Positions 19,883-29,450 of a DNA stretch of 64,000 bases are shown here, piece after piece. Within the stretch, counting starts at the first letter, position 1, and every line of letters starts with the position of its first letter. The notes below the pieces were generated by a model, which was not told the DNA's origin, made no database searches, and saw nothing but the letters and a program-made list of their open reading frames with translations. The DNA lies in assembly GCF_026262505.1 (NCBI RefSeq), contig NC_067208.1, positions 9,061,962 through 9,125,961 on the forward strand, in the 5' to 3' direction. The stretch comes from Trichomonas vaginalis G3 (Eukaryota; Parabasalia; Trichomonadida; Trichomonadidae). Made by a program: the position numbers and the translations under genes.

Positions 19883-20206
19883 TTATATTTTTTGGTCCGG
19901 GAACAACTTTCTCTCAATTGGAGCTGTAGCATACTCTTTGCGTAAGCGGTTCAGACCTTCTTCGAAGTCTTGGTCTCTCTTGGACTGAGATTGGAATTGC
20001 TGGGGTGGAGCTTGCTGGAACATCCAAGGGTTGGGGCAGTAAGGCATAGGCTGAGGAGGGTAGTTCGGGAAGCCTTGTGGTGGGTAGTAACCTTGAGGTG
20101 GAAATTGGTAGTAATTCGGAGGTACTTGCTGGAACTGAGGTGCAGGGGCTGGTGCTTTAGGTTCCTCTGGTTTGGGAATGGACTCGGTTGGTGGTACGTC
20201 GGACAT
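19883..20206 (-). CDS. Pro/Gln/Tyr-rich small protein
   Basis: A 107-residue protein from the ATG at 20206, with a PPNYYQFPPQGYYPPQGFP-type Pro/Tyr-rich middle and a charged C-terminal tail (GLNRLRKEYATAPIERKLF). Longer frames upstream are only the 22-bp repeat read through, because the repeat keeps all frames open. The composition recalls disordered scaffold or PPxY-bearing proteins. It may help assembly or host interaction, but this is inference. A hairpin follows its stop and the repeat array lies at its 5' side. Looks whole. Confidence 0.6.
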   Translation of the reverse strand: MSDVPPTESIPKPEEPKAPAPAPQFQQVPPNYYQFPPQGYYPPQGFPNYPPQPMPYCPNPWMFQQAPPQQFQSQSKRDQDFEEGLNRLRKEYATAPIERKLFPDQKI

Positions 20207-20722
20207 TGTCTTGAAACAGTACAAGTATTGTTCTGAAACAGTACAAGTATTGTTCTGAAACAGTACAAGTCTTGTTCTGAAACAGTACAAATATTGTTCT
20301 GAAACAGTACAAGTCTTGTTCTGAAACAGTACAAGTATTGTTCTGAAGCAGTACAAGTATTGTTCTGAAACAGTACAAGTATTGTTCTGAAACAGTACAA
20401 GTCTTGTTCTGAAACAGTACAAATATTGTTCTGAAACAGTACAAGTATTGTTCTGAAACAGTACAAGTATTGTTCTGAAACAGTACAAGTATTGTTCTGA
20501 AACAGTACAAGTATTGTTCTGAAGCAGTACAAGTATTGTTCTGAAAAAGTACAAGTATTGTTCTGAAACAGAAAATTTTTCTCACAAATTGAGAGCTTTT
20601 ACGGGAAATTTGTTATGAAAAAGTTCAAGTCTTGTTCTGAAACAGTACAAGTATTGTTCTGAAAAAGTACAAGACTAGTTCTGAAACAGTACAAGTATTG
20701 TTCTGAAAAAGTACAAGACTAG
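20207..20722. repeat. 22-bp tandem repeats between divergent genes
   Basis: About 16 copies of a 22-bp unit (core GTTCTGAAACAGTACAAG) at 20207-20570, a 50-base interruption, then five more to about 20722. The array fills the whole space between the minus-strand start at 20206 and the plus-strand start at 20738. It may act as a shared upstream regulatory array or a replication iteron. Because 22 is not a multiple of three, three overlapping frames appear open; they are artefacts. Confidence 0.9.
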
Positions 20723-20737
20723 TTCTGAAACAGAACA

Positions 20738-21103
20738 ATGGACAACATCGAGCCATTAGATGAGGCAATTTACCTTATAGAGATAAATGAAGTTGTTAAG
20801 CAGTACTTGGGCAAGGACAAAGCCAACAAGTCCCTCGGCTTCTGGTTGTCTGGAAGAGGTGCGCTGAAAATCGAAATTGAAACCGGAATTCCAATTCAAA
20901 TACCAGAAAACACTCCTGTAGACGACATAAAGGAGATGAAGAAAGAAGCTCTTCTCAAGTTCTTTGCCAAGCGTCCTTGGATACAACTTCCAAACAGAGA
21001 GAGTCCAATTCCACGAATTATACAAATTCTCAGAGCACTGTTCCACTTCTCGGGTCAGCCGTTCTACATAACCTCAGAAGGCGACATTCAGCCAGTTCAG
21101 TAA
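20738..21103 (+). CDS. Unknown 121-residue Polinton A protein
   Basis: Starts MDNIEPLDEAIYLIE immediately after the 22-bp array. It shows a helical N-terminus with VVKQYLGKDKANKSLGFW, then IPIQIPENTPVDDIKEM and a C-terminal PFYITSEGDIQPVQ. It looks like a compact soluble protein, and whole. No family recognised. It is divergently arranged with the Pro/Gln-rich gene. Confidence 0.6.
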   Translation: MDNIEPLDEAIYLIEINEVVKQYLGKDKANKSLGFWLSGRGALKIEIETGIPIQIPENTPVDDIKEMKKEALLKFFAKRPWIQLPNRESPIPRIIQILRALFHFSGQPFYITSEGDIQPVQ

Positions 21104-21215
21104 ACATCTCATTTTAACTCACTTTTTTATGTTTTTTGTGAAAGTGTCAAAAATAAATTGTTTTCATGAGTTTTCTACGATGTTAGAAAAATGTTATTTT
21201 CTAATATCTTCACAT

Positions 21216-22068
21216 TCAATACTTTTTCAGCACTTTTCCGTAGTTATATATGAAAGACAATTCGAGATAAAAGTCATAGTACAATGGAATAATATGTTGC
21301 ACACCATTTGTTGTGAACCAAACTTGAAAGTCAGAGAAACTGTTACTAGGTGGTTCGTAGAATTTAGAAGCAAAGTCATAAAGGTCCTTACCAATACATA
21401 GAAAACTATTGTTGCTTGAACTGAAACTTGCATGACACATAACATTTTGAGGGTCAAACACGTTTTATAAACCATCAATCTGCTGGTGGAAGTATAAATT
21501 TAAATGACATCTGGTGGTAATGGTTCGTTCTGGTTTTAGTAACGAAGAAATTGTGCCCAAGAACGTTTGTCTACTTCCCAAAATAAAAACTCTGTATCTC
21601 TTGGGGGTTAATTTCAATCTTTTGAAATGAAACGGTGGAGTTCATCTTGTCATATCTAGTTTTCAGATAGTATGTTCCATTTAGAAGAGTCGTATTTTTT
21701 TTGAAATTCCCAATAATATTTGTTCATTTTGAGTTTGAAAGTCAATCTAGAGTTTTCTCAAGACTTTCGTCTGAACGAACTGAAGATTCTCATTTCGTCA
21801 AATTTGTCTATTAGACAATCAGGACCTTTATTACTGCCCATGAAAATATACTGCGAACATAAATGCGTTAGTTCTATTTGAAAACAAAACTCTTCTAAAT
21901 CCTATTGCCTTTGCATCTGAAGGACTTTGAAGCCAACGAATTGGATAGTCAAACCTGTATGCTCGGATGAATTTCTTCATCTGAAATAGTCCTACCAGCA
22001 TTTGTAAAGATATAGTCTAACGGTTTTGTATCTGCTACTTTTGTTCTTTGTTTTTCAACCTGAAGCAT
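21216..22068 (-). pseudogene. Duplicated Polinton gene, minus-strand copy, broken
   Basis: Similar over its length to 28381-29204 on the other strand of the same element. Both have a TKPLD..FTN start block, a DP...VHASF block and a C-terminal YEPPS..SDFQVWFTT segment ending ELSFIYNY. Function unknown. About four to five breaks. Confidence 0.65.
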
Positions 22069-22093
22069 TTAATATATGTAAAAATATATTGTT

Positions 22094-22195
22094 TTAAAAT
22101 GGTATGCCATATAGCTTCTTGAATTTGTTAAGAAGTATTTGAACGTATTTTCCATCTGTATCTCTAGTGTTTACATAAGCAAACTCAGCGTACAT
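22094..22195 (-). CDS. Possible 33-residue small protein upstream of PolB end
   Basis: Short frame from ATG 22195 to stop 22094, reading MYAEFAYVNTRDTDGKYVQI and ending KLYGIPF. It could be a free micro-protein or a detached piece of the adjacent duplicated gene. Low certainty. Confidence 0.3.
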   Translation of the reverse strand: MYAEFAYVNTRDTDGKYVQILLNKFKKLYGIPF

Positions 22196-22256
22196 TTCAA
22201 ATAAAATAAAAAAAATGTCACTTTTTAAAAATAAATTTTTTACTTCATGCAATGTT

Positions 22257-24392
22257 TTATTTCTGTGCCGTCTTCAAGTATGCCCCAATATTTCCTTTCG
22301 ATATTACATGAACTTCGGAAAATACCTTATCTAGCTTAAAACAGCCCATCTTTTCACCGACTATTCCCATTTCAATGAGTTTGTTATAGCCTTCTTCGTT
22401 CGTCATGAGTGCGTCAATGTTCTCATAGTAAACCTTGACTTTGGATTTGACTTCGGAGAAGAATTTGTTGTAGTTGTCAAGGACTGCCTTTGCGAACTGA
22501 GGGTAAGACCAATGTTCGACAATAGGTTTTAATGTGGTTACTAAGCCACTTTGACCTTGAGTGAATTCGTACTTCAAAACAAAAGGAGAAAACCTTTCAA
22601 CAAAGTTGTCGACCTTCTCATAATGTTTACTCTTCATCTCTTGAGGTTTCTTAATGGAATATCCCCATGTCGAATTCATAAGCAATTTGAGTGTCATTGC
22701 AAGTTTGGGGTTTGAAGCTTTCCTAATATCATACAGTTGTTGTATGACTTTTCCAACTGTATAGTTCCTTCCTGGGAACTCACCATCTTCGTTTGGAATT
22801 CCAGTCGGAATATATTGGACAAACCTCATGTATGCAGCGTTAAGGTCGACATAGTATATCTTTTCATCTGAGTCGAACTTGTCGCAACCAATTGGTCCAG
22901 TTTGTGGAAATTCAAGTGAGTCTCTTATCTTCTGAGAAACTTCTCCTGTTATCTCATAAACATCGTCGAAGCAACCTGTTTCATATAAAACCTTCTGACC
23001 TAACTCAGATGCTCTCCAATACAATTTGACGTCAATTGGATGTCTCAATGGAAGTTTGTTTATAGCATCTTGAAGTTCTTGCAACCTCATTGGAAGTTCT
23101 TCTGGTTCAGGTTGGTATCCGAACATACCAACCCCTTGTGGAACTGTATACTTCTTTTGTACTAGAACTTTGTCTGGAACAACTTTTGGTCTTGCTAACA
23201 ATGAAAAGTTTGTTTCGTCTTTTGGTACAAAAGTTTCTGTCAGCTTGTCATCTGGAATTGGTTCCAACAAACCTTTCTCGAAAAGAATGTTTACAGCTCT
23301 GACAATGTTGCACTTACTTTTACCAAAGAATGGGTTTGTAAGACTTTCGTTCAACATGAAGTGGTTGTGGACAATTACAATCTTCAACCATGGTAAGTCT
23401 TTGTCAACAACATAGTCGTCATGTGAAGAACCTTTAGCTGTAGGTATGTTGACTCGGATATTGACATTTGCCAACGGTGCAATTTTTGCCAATTGACCTC
23501 TGAGAATGTACCTTGTCTTCACACATGACTCAAGATACTTCATCTTCTCATCTGTAACAAGACCAGAGTTCCTGAGACATGTAAGAATGCAAGGTTCGTT
23601 GACAATTGTTTCAATTGAATTGTAAATTCCATACCTTGTCAAGTCAATGTCAGACTTATTTATGAACGGGAAGTATCCAGCATGTTGTCTGACTGCTTGA
23701 GGGTTAGGTTGGTACCATTCGAACTTGACACTTGCAATTCCTTCAATTGCATTCAAAATGTCTGAGTCGGAGTCAACCATTTGTTCTCTCTTTGTAGTCT
23801 TGAAAGCGTCAAGAAGTTTTGCGGCTGTTTGTTCATTGCCATGTGCATAGTAAATGTGACCATCCAAATCTGCTATGGTCAACCTGAGATTGTGTCCTTT
23901 CTTATTTCCGTCTTGAATTGCAGCAAGTACTCCCATGAAGCCTTCTTTGTTCTTTCCTTCGTCAAAGTTTACTGTAAAGGTTCGACCAGATGTAATTTGA
24001 CTTCTAACTTCACGATACTTTTCATATGCATATCTTGTTCTTTCCATGGGAGCATGTGTGTCTTCACCTTTTCCTTTTTTCCTTCTCAAAGGATGCAATT
24101 GTTCGTCATGTTTCCAGTAGAATCTGGCAAAGCCGTCGTGTCCTTCAACTTGAGGTTCACTAACATCGAAAGGCATGTCCATAAGACGTTCTTCTTCTAA
24201 CCTCTCTAGTCTGTTTGGATAATTGGCACGTGCTGTTTCCAAATCCATTTCGTAGCGAAGACCAGACAATTTGTCATAGACTTTTATGGGTCTTCCCTTC
24301 CTATATTTAAAATTCTTCGAAACTCTCCAACCATATCTTTGTAACTCTGCTTTTATTCTAGCAGATTTTCTATCCATTCTATATGGGGGCAT
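22257..24392 (-). CDS. Polinton A DNA polymerase B
   Basis: A family B, protein-primed-type DNA polymerase that would copy the linear element. Palm motifs are visible: a motif A-like block YYVDLNAAYMRF, a motif B-like block LKLLMNSTWGYS and a motif C-like region at VYYENIDALMT. The N-terminal ~500 residues carry the exonuclease/TP-region-like part. The 711-residue frame is continuous. The start MPPYRMDRK follows an AT palindrome/promoter-like stretch at 24402-24424. Confidence 0.75.
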   Translation of the reverse strand: MPPYRMDRKSARIKAELQRYGWRVSKNFKYRKGRPIKVYDKLSGLRYEMDLETARANYPNRLERLEEERLMDMPFDVSEPQVEGHDGFARFYWKHDEQLHPLRRKKGKGEDTHAPMERTRYAYEKYREVRSQITSGRTFTVNFDEGKNKEGFMGVLAAIQDGNKKGHNLRLTIADLDGHIYYAHGNEQTAAKLLDAFKTTKREQMVDSDSDILNAIEGIASVKFEWYQPNPQAVRQHAGYFPFINKSDIDLTRYGIYNSIETIVNEPCILTCLRNSGLVTDEKMKYLESCVKTRYILRGQLAKIAPLANVNIRVNIPTAKGSSHDDYVVDKDLPWLKIVIVHNHFMLNESLTNPFFGKSKCNIVRAVNILFEKGLLEPIPDDKLTETFVPKDETNFSLLARPKVVPDKVLVQKKYTVPQGVGMFGYQPEPEELPMRLQELQDAINKLPLRHPIDVKLYWRASELGQKVLYETGCFDDVYEITGEVSQKIRDSLEFPQTGPIGCDKFDSDEKIYYVDLNAAYMRFVQYIPTGIPNEDGEFPGRNYTVGKVIQQLYDIRKASNPKLAMTLKLLMNSTWGYSIKKPQEMKSKHYEKVDNFVERFSPFVLKYEFTQGQSGLVTTLKPIVEHWSYPQFAKAVLDNYNKFFSEVKSKVKVYYENIDALMTNEEGYNKLIEMGIVGEKMGCFKLDKVFSEVHVISKGNIGAYLKTAQK

Positions 24393-24401
24393 TTTTATAA
24401 A

Positions 24402-24424
24402 AAGAAAAAAATATTTTTTTCTTT
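24402..24424. terminator. AT hairpin between the 24423 gene stop and PolB start
   Basis: Arms AAAGAAAAAA and TTTTTTCTTT with a 3-base loop overlap the stop of the upstream minus-strand gene and lie 10 bases before the PolB ATG. It could end one transcript and start the next. Confidence 0.35.
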
Positions 24425-25007
24425 ACTTTACATAACCGCCTGCTGCCATAAGTCTTTGACGCCAACCCATACCAGCTAATGAAGGTTGACTTGGTTTAGT
24501 TTGGAAACTAAACTTTGGTTTTGGTTTATCTTCAGTTTTTGGTTTTTCTTCTTCTATCGGTTTTTCGTCACTTTTCGGTTCCTCTGACTTTACTTCACTT
24601 GCAGGAACAGTTGTGTCGTCAACATCTTCATAAATATCATATGCCATTTGTTTTTGTTTTCCTTTCAACTTTTTGTGTTTGTTGTAAAGTTTAGAATATT
24701 TCGACTCTAAGTCAATGAGATGTTCTATAATGAACTGTTGGTCAGTGAAGTAAACTTTTCCATCTGTTGTCTCGAAAGCTCCTTCAGACTTCAATATTTT
24801 ATTTGTGAGAGTCTGTTTCTTTTTTGAGATACTAGCCGTTCCATTTCTATGAAAAGTGACTTTATAGTTAGGGTTTGTATTTCCAGACCTGGCACTTTCT
24901 ATTATTGAATTTTTCTCTTCATCTGTAAGTTCTTTGACAGGTTTTGACAATGGTTCTGAACTTTTTGTTTGTGGTGTCAAATCTACCGTTTCAACTTCTT
25001 CGGTCAT
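24423..25007 (-). CDS. Unknown 194-residue charged Polinton protein
   Basis: Starts MTEEVETVDLTPQ. It has a central YNKHKKLKGKQKQMAYDIYED region, a disordered Glu/Lys/Pro tract (SEEPKSDEKPIEEEKPKTED), and a C-terminal GMGWRQRLMAAGGYVK. The tail has small glycines after hydrophobic residues, which is compatible with processing sites in adeno-like virion proteins. It may be a core or scaffold protein. Looks whole. Part of a minus-strand run with the two small genes upstream and PolB downstream. Confidence 0.6.
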   Translation of the reverse strand: MTEEVETVDLTPQTKSSEPLSKPVKELTDEEKNSIIESARSGNTNPNYKVTFHRNGTASISKKKQTLTNKILKSEGAFETTDGKVYFTDQQFIIEHLIDLESKYSKLYNKHKKLKGKQKQMAYDIYEDVDDTTVPASEVKSEEPKSDEKPIEEEKPKTEDKPKPKFSFQTKPSQPSLAGMGWRQRLMAAGGYVK

Positions 25008-25026
25008 TTCATCTCAGTAAAAAATT

Positions 25027-25167
25027 TTAGTTTGGTTTGTTTTCAACTGGTTGTTGTTGTTTTTTAAGTCGGTCTAAAACTTCCTGAGGTATAGGAAGAA
25101 CTTTACAAACACGTGGTGTAAAAGGTGGTCTTCCATGACTTATTCTGTTTAAAGCTGCATTGTTCAT
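25027..25167 (-). CDS. 46-residue basic small protein
   Basis: Start ATG at 25167, stop at 25027, reading MNNAALNRISHGRPPFTPRV and ending QQQPVENKPN. Its ATG and the ATG of the next gene are preceded by the same ATTTTTTACTGAGATGAA-like leader, which supports translation. The basic, Pro-rich composition suggests a nucleic-acid-associated peptide. No family recognised. Confidence 0.5.
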   Translation of the reverse strand: MNNAALNRISHGRPPFTPRVCKVLPIPQEVLDRLKKQQQPVENKPN

Positions 25168-25186
25168 TTCATCTCAGTAAAAAATT

Positions 25187-25588
25187 TTACATTCCCCAAG
25201 TTTGAGGTGGTTGCGGTTGGTTATTGTTTACCCACTGTTGTGCATGGTTATATCCTCTGTTAAAGAATCTTTCACCTTGGTCCATATAGTGTCCTGCTTG
25301 GTTATAGTAGTCATTTGCTTTGTTATAATAGTTTCCTGCTTGTCTTCCTACATTGTCCATCCATCCTTGAACTTTTCCTCTTGTTTCAGGATTTGGAATA
25401 AGATTTGTTGCATCTCGTGCTACATCCCAACCTTTCTGTACAGTTTGTATAATAGATTGTGCTTTCTCTTTAAGTATACCTAATGTACTCAAAATCTTCC
25501 TTCCAACTCCAAATGCACCTCTGGCTATTGTTCCCACTGCGGGTAAAAATCTAGATGCGACTCCTGCTAATGCGCCAAATAAACCCAT
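25187..25588 (-). CDS. Small virion-type protein with amphipathic head
   Basis: A 133-residue protein beginning MGLFGALAGVASRFLPAVG, a Gly/Ala/Phe-rich amphipathic or membrane-active helix. It is followed by IGRKIL- and WDVARDATNLIP-type helices and an Asn/Gln/Tyr-rich tail (YNKANDYYNQAGHYMDQGE). The layout recalls adenovirus pVI-like minor capsid proteins, whose N-terminal helix disrupts membranes. This comparison rests on pattern alone. It lies head-to-head with the integrase, with starts 18 bases apart. Looks whole. A shorter relative in style lies at 29209-29450. Confidence 0.55.
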   Translation of the reverse strand: MGLFGALAGVASRFLPAVGTIARGAFGVGRKILSTLGILKEKAQSIIQTVQKGWDVARDATNLIPNPETRGKVQGWMDNVGRQAGNYYNKANDYYNQAGHYMDQGERFFNRGYNHAQQWVNNNQPQPPQTWGM

Positions 25589-25605
25589 TTCTTATAGGGT
25601 AAAAA

Positions 25606-26564
25606 ATGACAAATCCGAACAAGGACCCCTATGTTTCTAAAGCGACAAAGAAAGCACTCATGATAAAAATCTTTAGTTCAACACCAAATGCTTGGTTTAT
25701 GGATATCTCGGAAAACATTCCGAGAGTTAGAACAGATGGACCTCCATACTGGTTAATATTTGTTGGTCAAAACACAAGATACTGTGAAGCCATACCATTA
25801 TGGTCCAAAAATATTTTAGATGTGAAAACTGCTTTGACAATATTCGTTGACAAATACCATCCAACAAAACTGACATCTGACTGTGAAAGTTCTTTCAAAT
25901 CAGATGATGTAAAAAACTATCTGCGTTCAAAAAATGTAAACCAATATTTCATTGTCGACCAAAACCATTCTGCTCTTGGTGTCATTGACGGTTGTATAAA
26001 AATGTTAAGAGACTTAAACCAACCACAAGGTGGTGAAGCAAATGAAATGTCATATGACGACAAGTATAGACACTTCTCCATGGCAAAGATGAGACAAGTT
26101 TTAAATATTTACAATAACCGTAAACAAAAAGGTTTGGGAAACCACTCCCCCGAAGAAATGAAAAACAACCCTGACTTAGAGAAAGACTATATATTTAATA
26201 ATTTAGTCAAAGGAGACAAACAAGAAAGAATGCCGGGCTTCAAACTTCAGAAAGTGACAAAGTAAAAATAGAAATACCTAAACGCGACCCATATGAAAAT
26301 ACTATTGACTATGACAACAATGGGAACCCGACAGGTACTCACGTTCGTGTTCGTAAAAATAGAAGAAAGTATACAAGAGAATATTATGAAGTTTTAGGCA
26401 AACATGGCAAAATGTACACACTGCAAGCAGAAGATAAAACTACTATTGCCAGACCTCGTTTCAAACTTGTCAAAGTTCAAGGTGGTATACTTTCAAAGAC
26501 AGTTCCTAACAAATATAAGACAACTCCTGACGAATATGCTAAAGAAGTTGAAAATGACGACTAA
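25606..26564 (+). pseudogene. Polinton A rve-type integrase, broken
   Basis: A retroviral-like integrase that would insert the element. The catalytic-core blocks are visible as WFMDIS and LTSDCESSF, then an NHSALGVIDG helix block. The C-terminal part (HVRVRKNRRKYTREYYEV) fits the small DNA-binding/chromo-like tail of Polinton integrases. About one break, late in the gene. Confidence 0.75.
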
Positions 26565-28361
26565 GCAATTCTATACCATGCGTAAACTGTCATGTAAGGT
26601 GGCATGTATTCTTTACTTTGTCCCGTTGTTTGCGTATATCCTGAAACGAAATGTGTATGGTTTCCTTCTCCCTGAGTGTCACTCCAGTAACAATTTATAG
26701 CAAACTTAACGTCGTCTTTAACATCATATCCTTTACCTTTTGTCATTCCTGACCAATCCCAATATCTATGCTTATGCCAACCTGCTTGAGATGTACTTAA
26801 ATCTATGTAGTGACTGTGTGCAGGTAAATTTTCACCTGAAATCGTTTTACTTCCACCTGTTTCCTTTGAAGAGTTTGCACAATACAAAAACCTGTCGACT
26901 ATTTGTTCCCATGCACCAACACCAAACATTACTTGAGGACCTCTTGCTTCCATAGATGTATAAATAGAACCTACTGGGTTCATTAAATCAAACATATGAG
27001 ATATTATAGGATTGTCTCTTTTGAACTTAAAATATAGTGCAACTATTTCAGGTTTCTTCTGGTTTGTGTCAGAATATTTTTTTATAATATAATCTTATGT
27101 TTTCAGGGTAGGTAAAGTCTTGACTATAATATTTATTTCTGTCATCTGTATAATAATATACTATTCTCGTTTTTTCTATTGCATTATATCTTTTATATCT
27201 ATAATAATCTAAATATAATGTTAGCTTTTGTTCATCTACATGTGGTGTTCTGTCGTCATCTCCATAGTCATAATAATGTGGTGCTGGAGCTGGGTCAGGC
27301 AATGTCATATCCACCATTTCATAAACTCTTAAATATTTCTTTTGTTCGTCTCCATATAAGTTTAAGTAGCAGTTGTTGTCTAATGGAACTTTAACTTGTG
27401 TACTATCATTCTTTTTATAGCTTACATACATTTCATTGTTATTTTTCGGAATGAGTTTATACCGTGTACCATTTTCTAAGGACTGTACCAACTGCCATCT
27501 AAAATATTTATTTTCTTCATTGACAGAAAAGTCACCAACAATAGTTTCAATATTTTTTGTTCCTATCAAACTTTGGTATATTTCATTGACATATGTTTTA
27601 TCTGCTTTATTTTCAAGGCTAACGTTTAAGTCTGTTATTTCAGAAGATGTATGTGTATGTCCAACGGCACTTTTCCTGTTTAAGGTTTCTTGTAAGTTTG
27701 TAATATTTGCAATGGTATGTGTATGTCCAACGTCACTTTTCCTGTTTAAGGTTTCTTGTAAGTTTGTAATATTTGCAATGGTATGTGTATGTCCAACGGC
27801 ACTTTTCCTGTTTAAGGTTTCTTGTAAGTTTGTAATATCAGATATAGAATGTGTATGAGTCTTATCTGCTTTTGTCTCTAATGTTTCCTTAAGACTTGGT
27901 ATTTGGTTAATATAATGTATATGAGTCTTTTTAGAATATTCGTTTTCAGCTCTTGTCACTTCACTTGACATTTTATTGTCAACATATGTTTTGTCTGCTA
28001 GTTCAGGATGAGTATGTTCTTTTGTTGCATAAGCATTGTTAGCTCTTTCTTCTTCTTTTGCTATTGCATCGTCTACATATTCTTTGTCAGCTTTGTTGTC
28101 AACATCTGCTTTCAAAAGAAGTTCATTTATAGGTTTCTCGTTTAAAGTTCCTTTTGTTGGATTTATACAGACAGTATGGTTCTTATTGTCTTGAAACAGA
28201 AACTCATCTGTCATTGGGTTTAATGTCAGTTTTAAGTTTCCATCCTTCAATGACTCAGATATCTTAGAATAGTTTGAAAAGTTTGTTGTGTTCTTATTTA
28301 GAGCTTGCATAATGAGTTGTCGGTGTTGTATTTCTCTCATAGACGCTGTTTCATTTGACAT
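26561..28361 (-). pseudogene. Polinton A phage-like fibre with tail-collar end
   Basis: The N-terminal part starts MSNETASMREIQHRQ and holds coiled KADKEYVDDAIAKEEERA-type trimer segments, then three near-identical 22-residue blocks (SAVGHTHTIANITNLQETL). The C-terminal module (NPVGSIYTSM...CANSSKETGGSK...NLPAHSH...YMPPYMTVYAWYR) is typical of phage tail-collar/receptor-binding domains. The same module ends the fibre gene of block B. It probably forms a trimeric spike on the capsid for host attachment. About one break between the two modules, although two genes are also possible. Confidence 0.7.
27655..27850 (-). repeat. 66-bp coding repeat in the fibre
   Basis: Three near-identical copies spaced exactly 66 bases (anchors at 27661, 27727 and 27793). 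They encode His-Thr-His-Thr-bearing 22-residue blocks, as in extendable fibre shafts. Confidence 0.9.
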
Positions 28362-28380
28362 TTTTATTATAGATAAAATA

Positions 28381-29204
28381 TGCTTCCAATAGGAAAATTC
28401 TAGAGTTGCTACACTAAACCATTAGATGAACTTTTTACTAATGTCGGTCAAAAGTTTGAGACAGATACCGTAAAGCATGAAGGCTATCGTTTTGACTACC
28501 CATTAAGATGGTTAAGAGACCCCATCCGAAAGTTTGGCTTTCGAGAATGAAGTTCATTTCAAAGCCATTACATGGTTTCCCATTTACGGTCGGTTTTTCG
28601 ATACTATAACAAAGAAAAACGTATGTATGAGAAATTTGACAAGGAAAACTTTTACAAGTTAATTTGCTTATAAACTTAGAAACAACTCTTCAAGCTTTTC
28701 AAGAAAAAATAAACATATATATTGAATATGCAAACCAGTTTAACATTGACGAAGGAGAATACCATCTCGATATTATTTATGACAGGAAAAATGCAACTGT
28801 TAAAATCAATAAAATAGAAGACCTTGGAGAAAACGTTTATATTTCTACAAAATATAACAACTTGGCATGGTATAGATTTATGAGGATGTTAAATCAGCCT
28901 GCAGCATATCCAGTACACCCGGACTATTATGAAGTCGAAAAACCTAATGGAACATATGAAAATATTTTCGACCCAGATGCTATTATTGTTCATGCTTCAT
29001 TTTTTGGGCGCAAAACTCTTTCTATGTCTGATGAATGACTTTTACGAAAAACCTACAAAGTTATATGAACCACCGAGTGGAAGTATTTCAGACTTTCAAG
29101 TATGGTTTACTACAGATGGAAGAAAAAGAATAATTCCATTATACCATGCGTTTTACTTAGAACTTAGTTTCATATACAACTACTATCGAACGATAAAAAT
29201 ATAA
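28381..29204 (+). pseudogene. Duplicated Polinton gene, plus-strand copy, broken
   Basis: Partner of 21216-22068. The shared block order is TKPLD, PLRWLRDPI, a central LETTLQAFQEKINIYIEYA helix, DPDAIIVHASFFG and YEPPSGSISDFQVWFTTDG. The function is unknown, but two copies within one Polinton suggest a duplicated structural or regulatory gene. About three breaks. Confidence 0.65.
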
Positions 29205-29208
29205 TTTT

Positions 29209-29450
29209 TTAATACAGTTGAGGTGTTGGATTTGGTTGCCAACTAGACTGTGGTGCAGGTTCAGGCTGTTGTATAACAGGAGCTTGCTCTTCTGGTTCAG
29301 GGTCTTTAGGTATAATACCAACGAACTGACCTACTCTTTACCAATATTTTTGACACCGTTCCATACTCCTCTTCCGACAGATTTTATTCCATTCCATATA
29401 CCTCTTCCAACATTTCGAAAGAAGTTTCCTATCTTACTGAAGAAACCCAT
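29209..29450 (-). pseudogene. Small Gly/Trp amphipathic protein, broken
   Basis: Begins MGFFSKIGNFFRNVGRGIWN and continues with a repeated IWNGIKSVGRGVWNGVKNIG pattern, a strongly amphipathic helix. It ends with a Pro/Gln/Glu-rich tail (PEEQAPVIQQPEPAPQSS). The style resembles membrane-lytic peptides in minor capsid proteins (pVI-like) and the gene at 25187-25588. About one break. Confidence 0.5.

Noticed and set aside
19951-20585. Overlapping frames with FRTILVLFQNNTCTVSEQYLYC repeats
   Set aside because: Products of the 22-bp tandem repeat, which is open in several frames at once; only the Pro/Gln-rich part from 20206 looks like a real protein.
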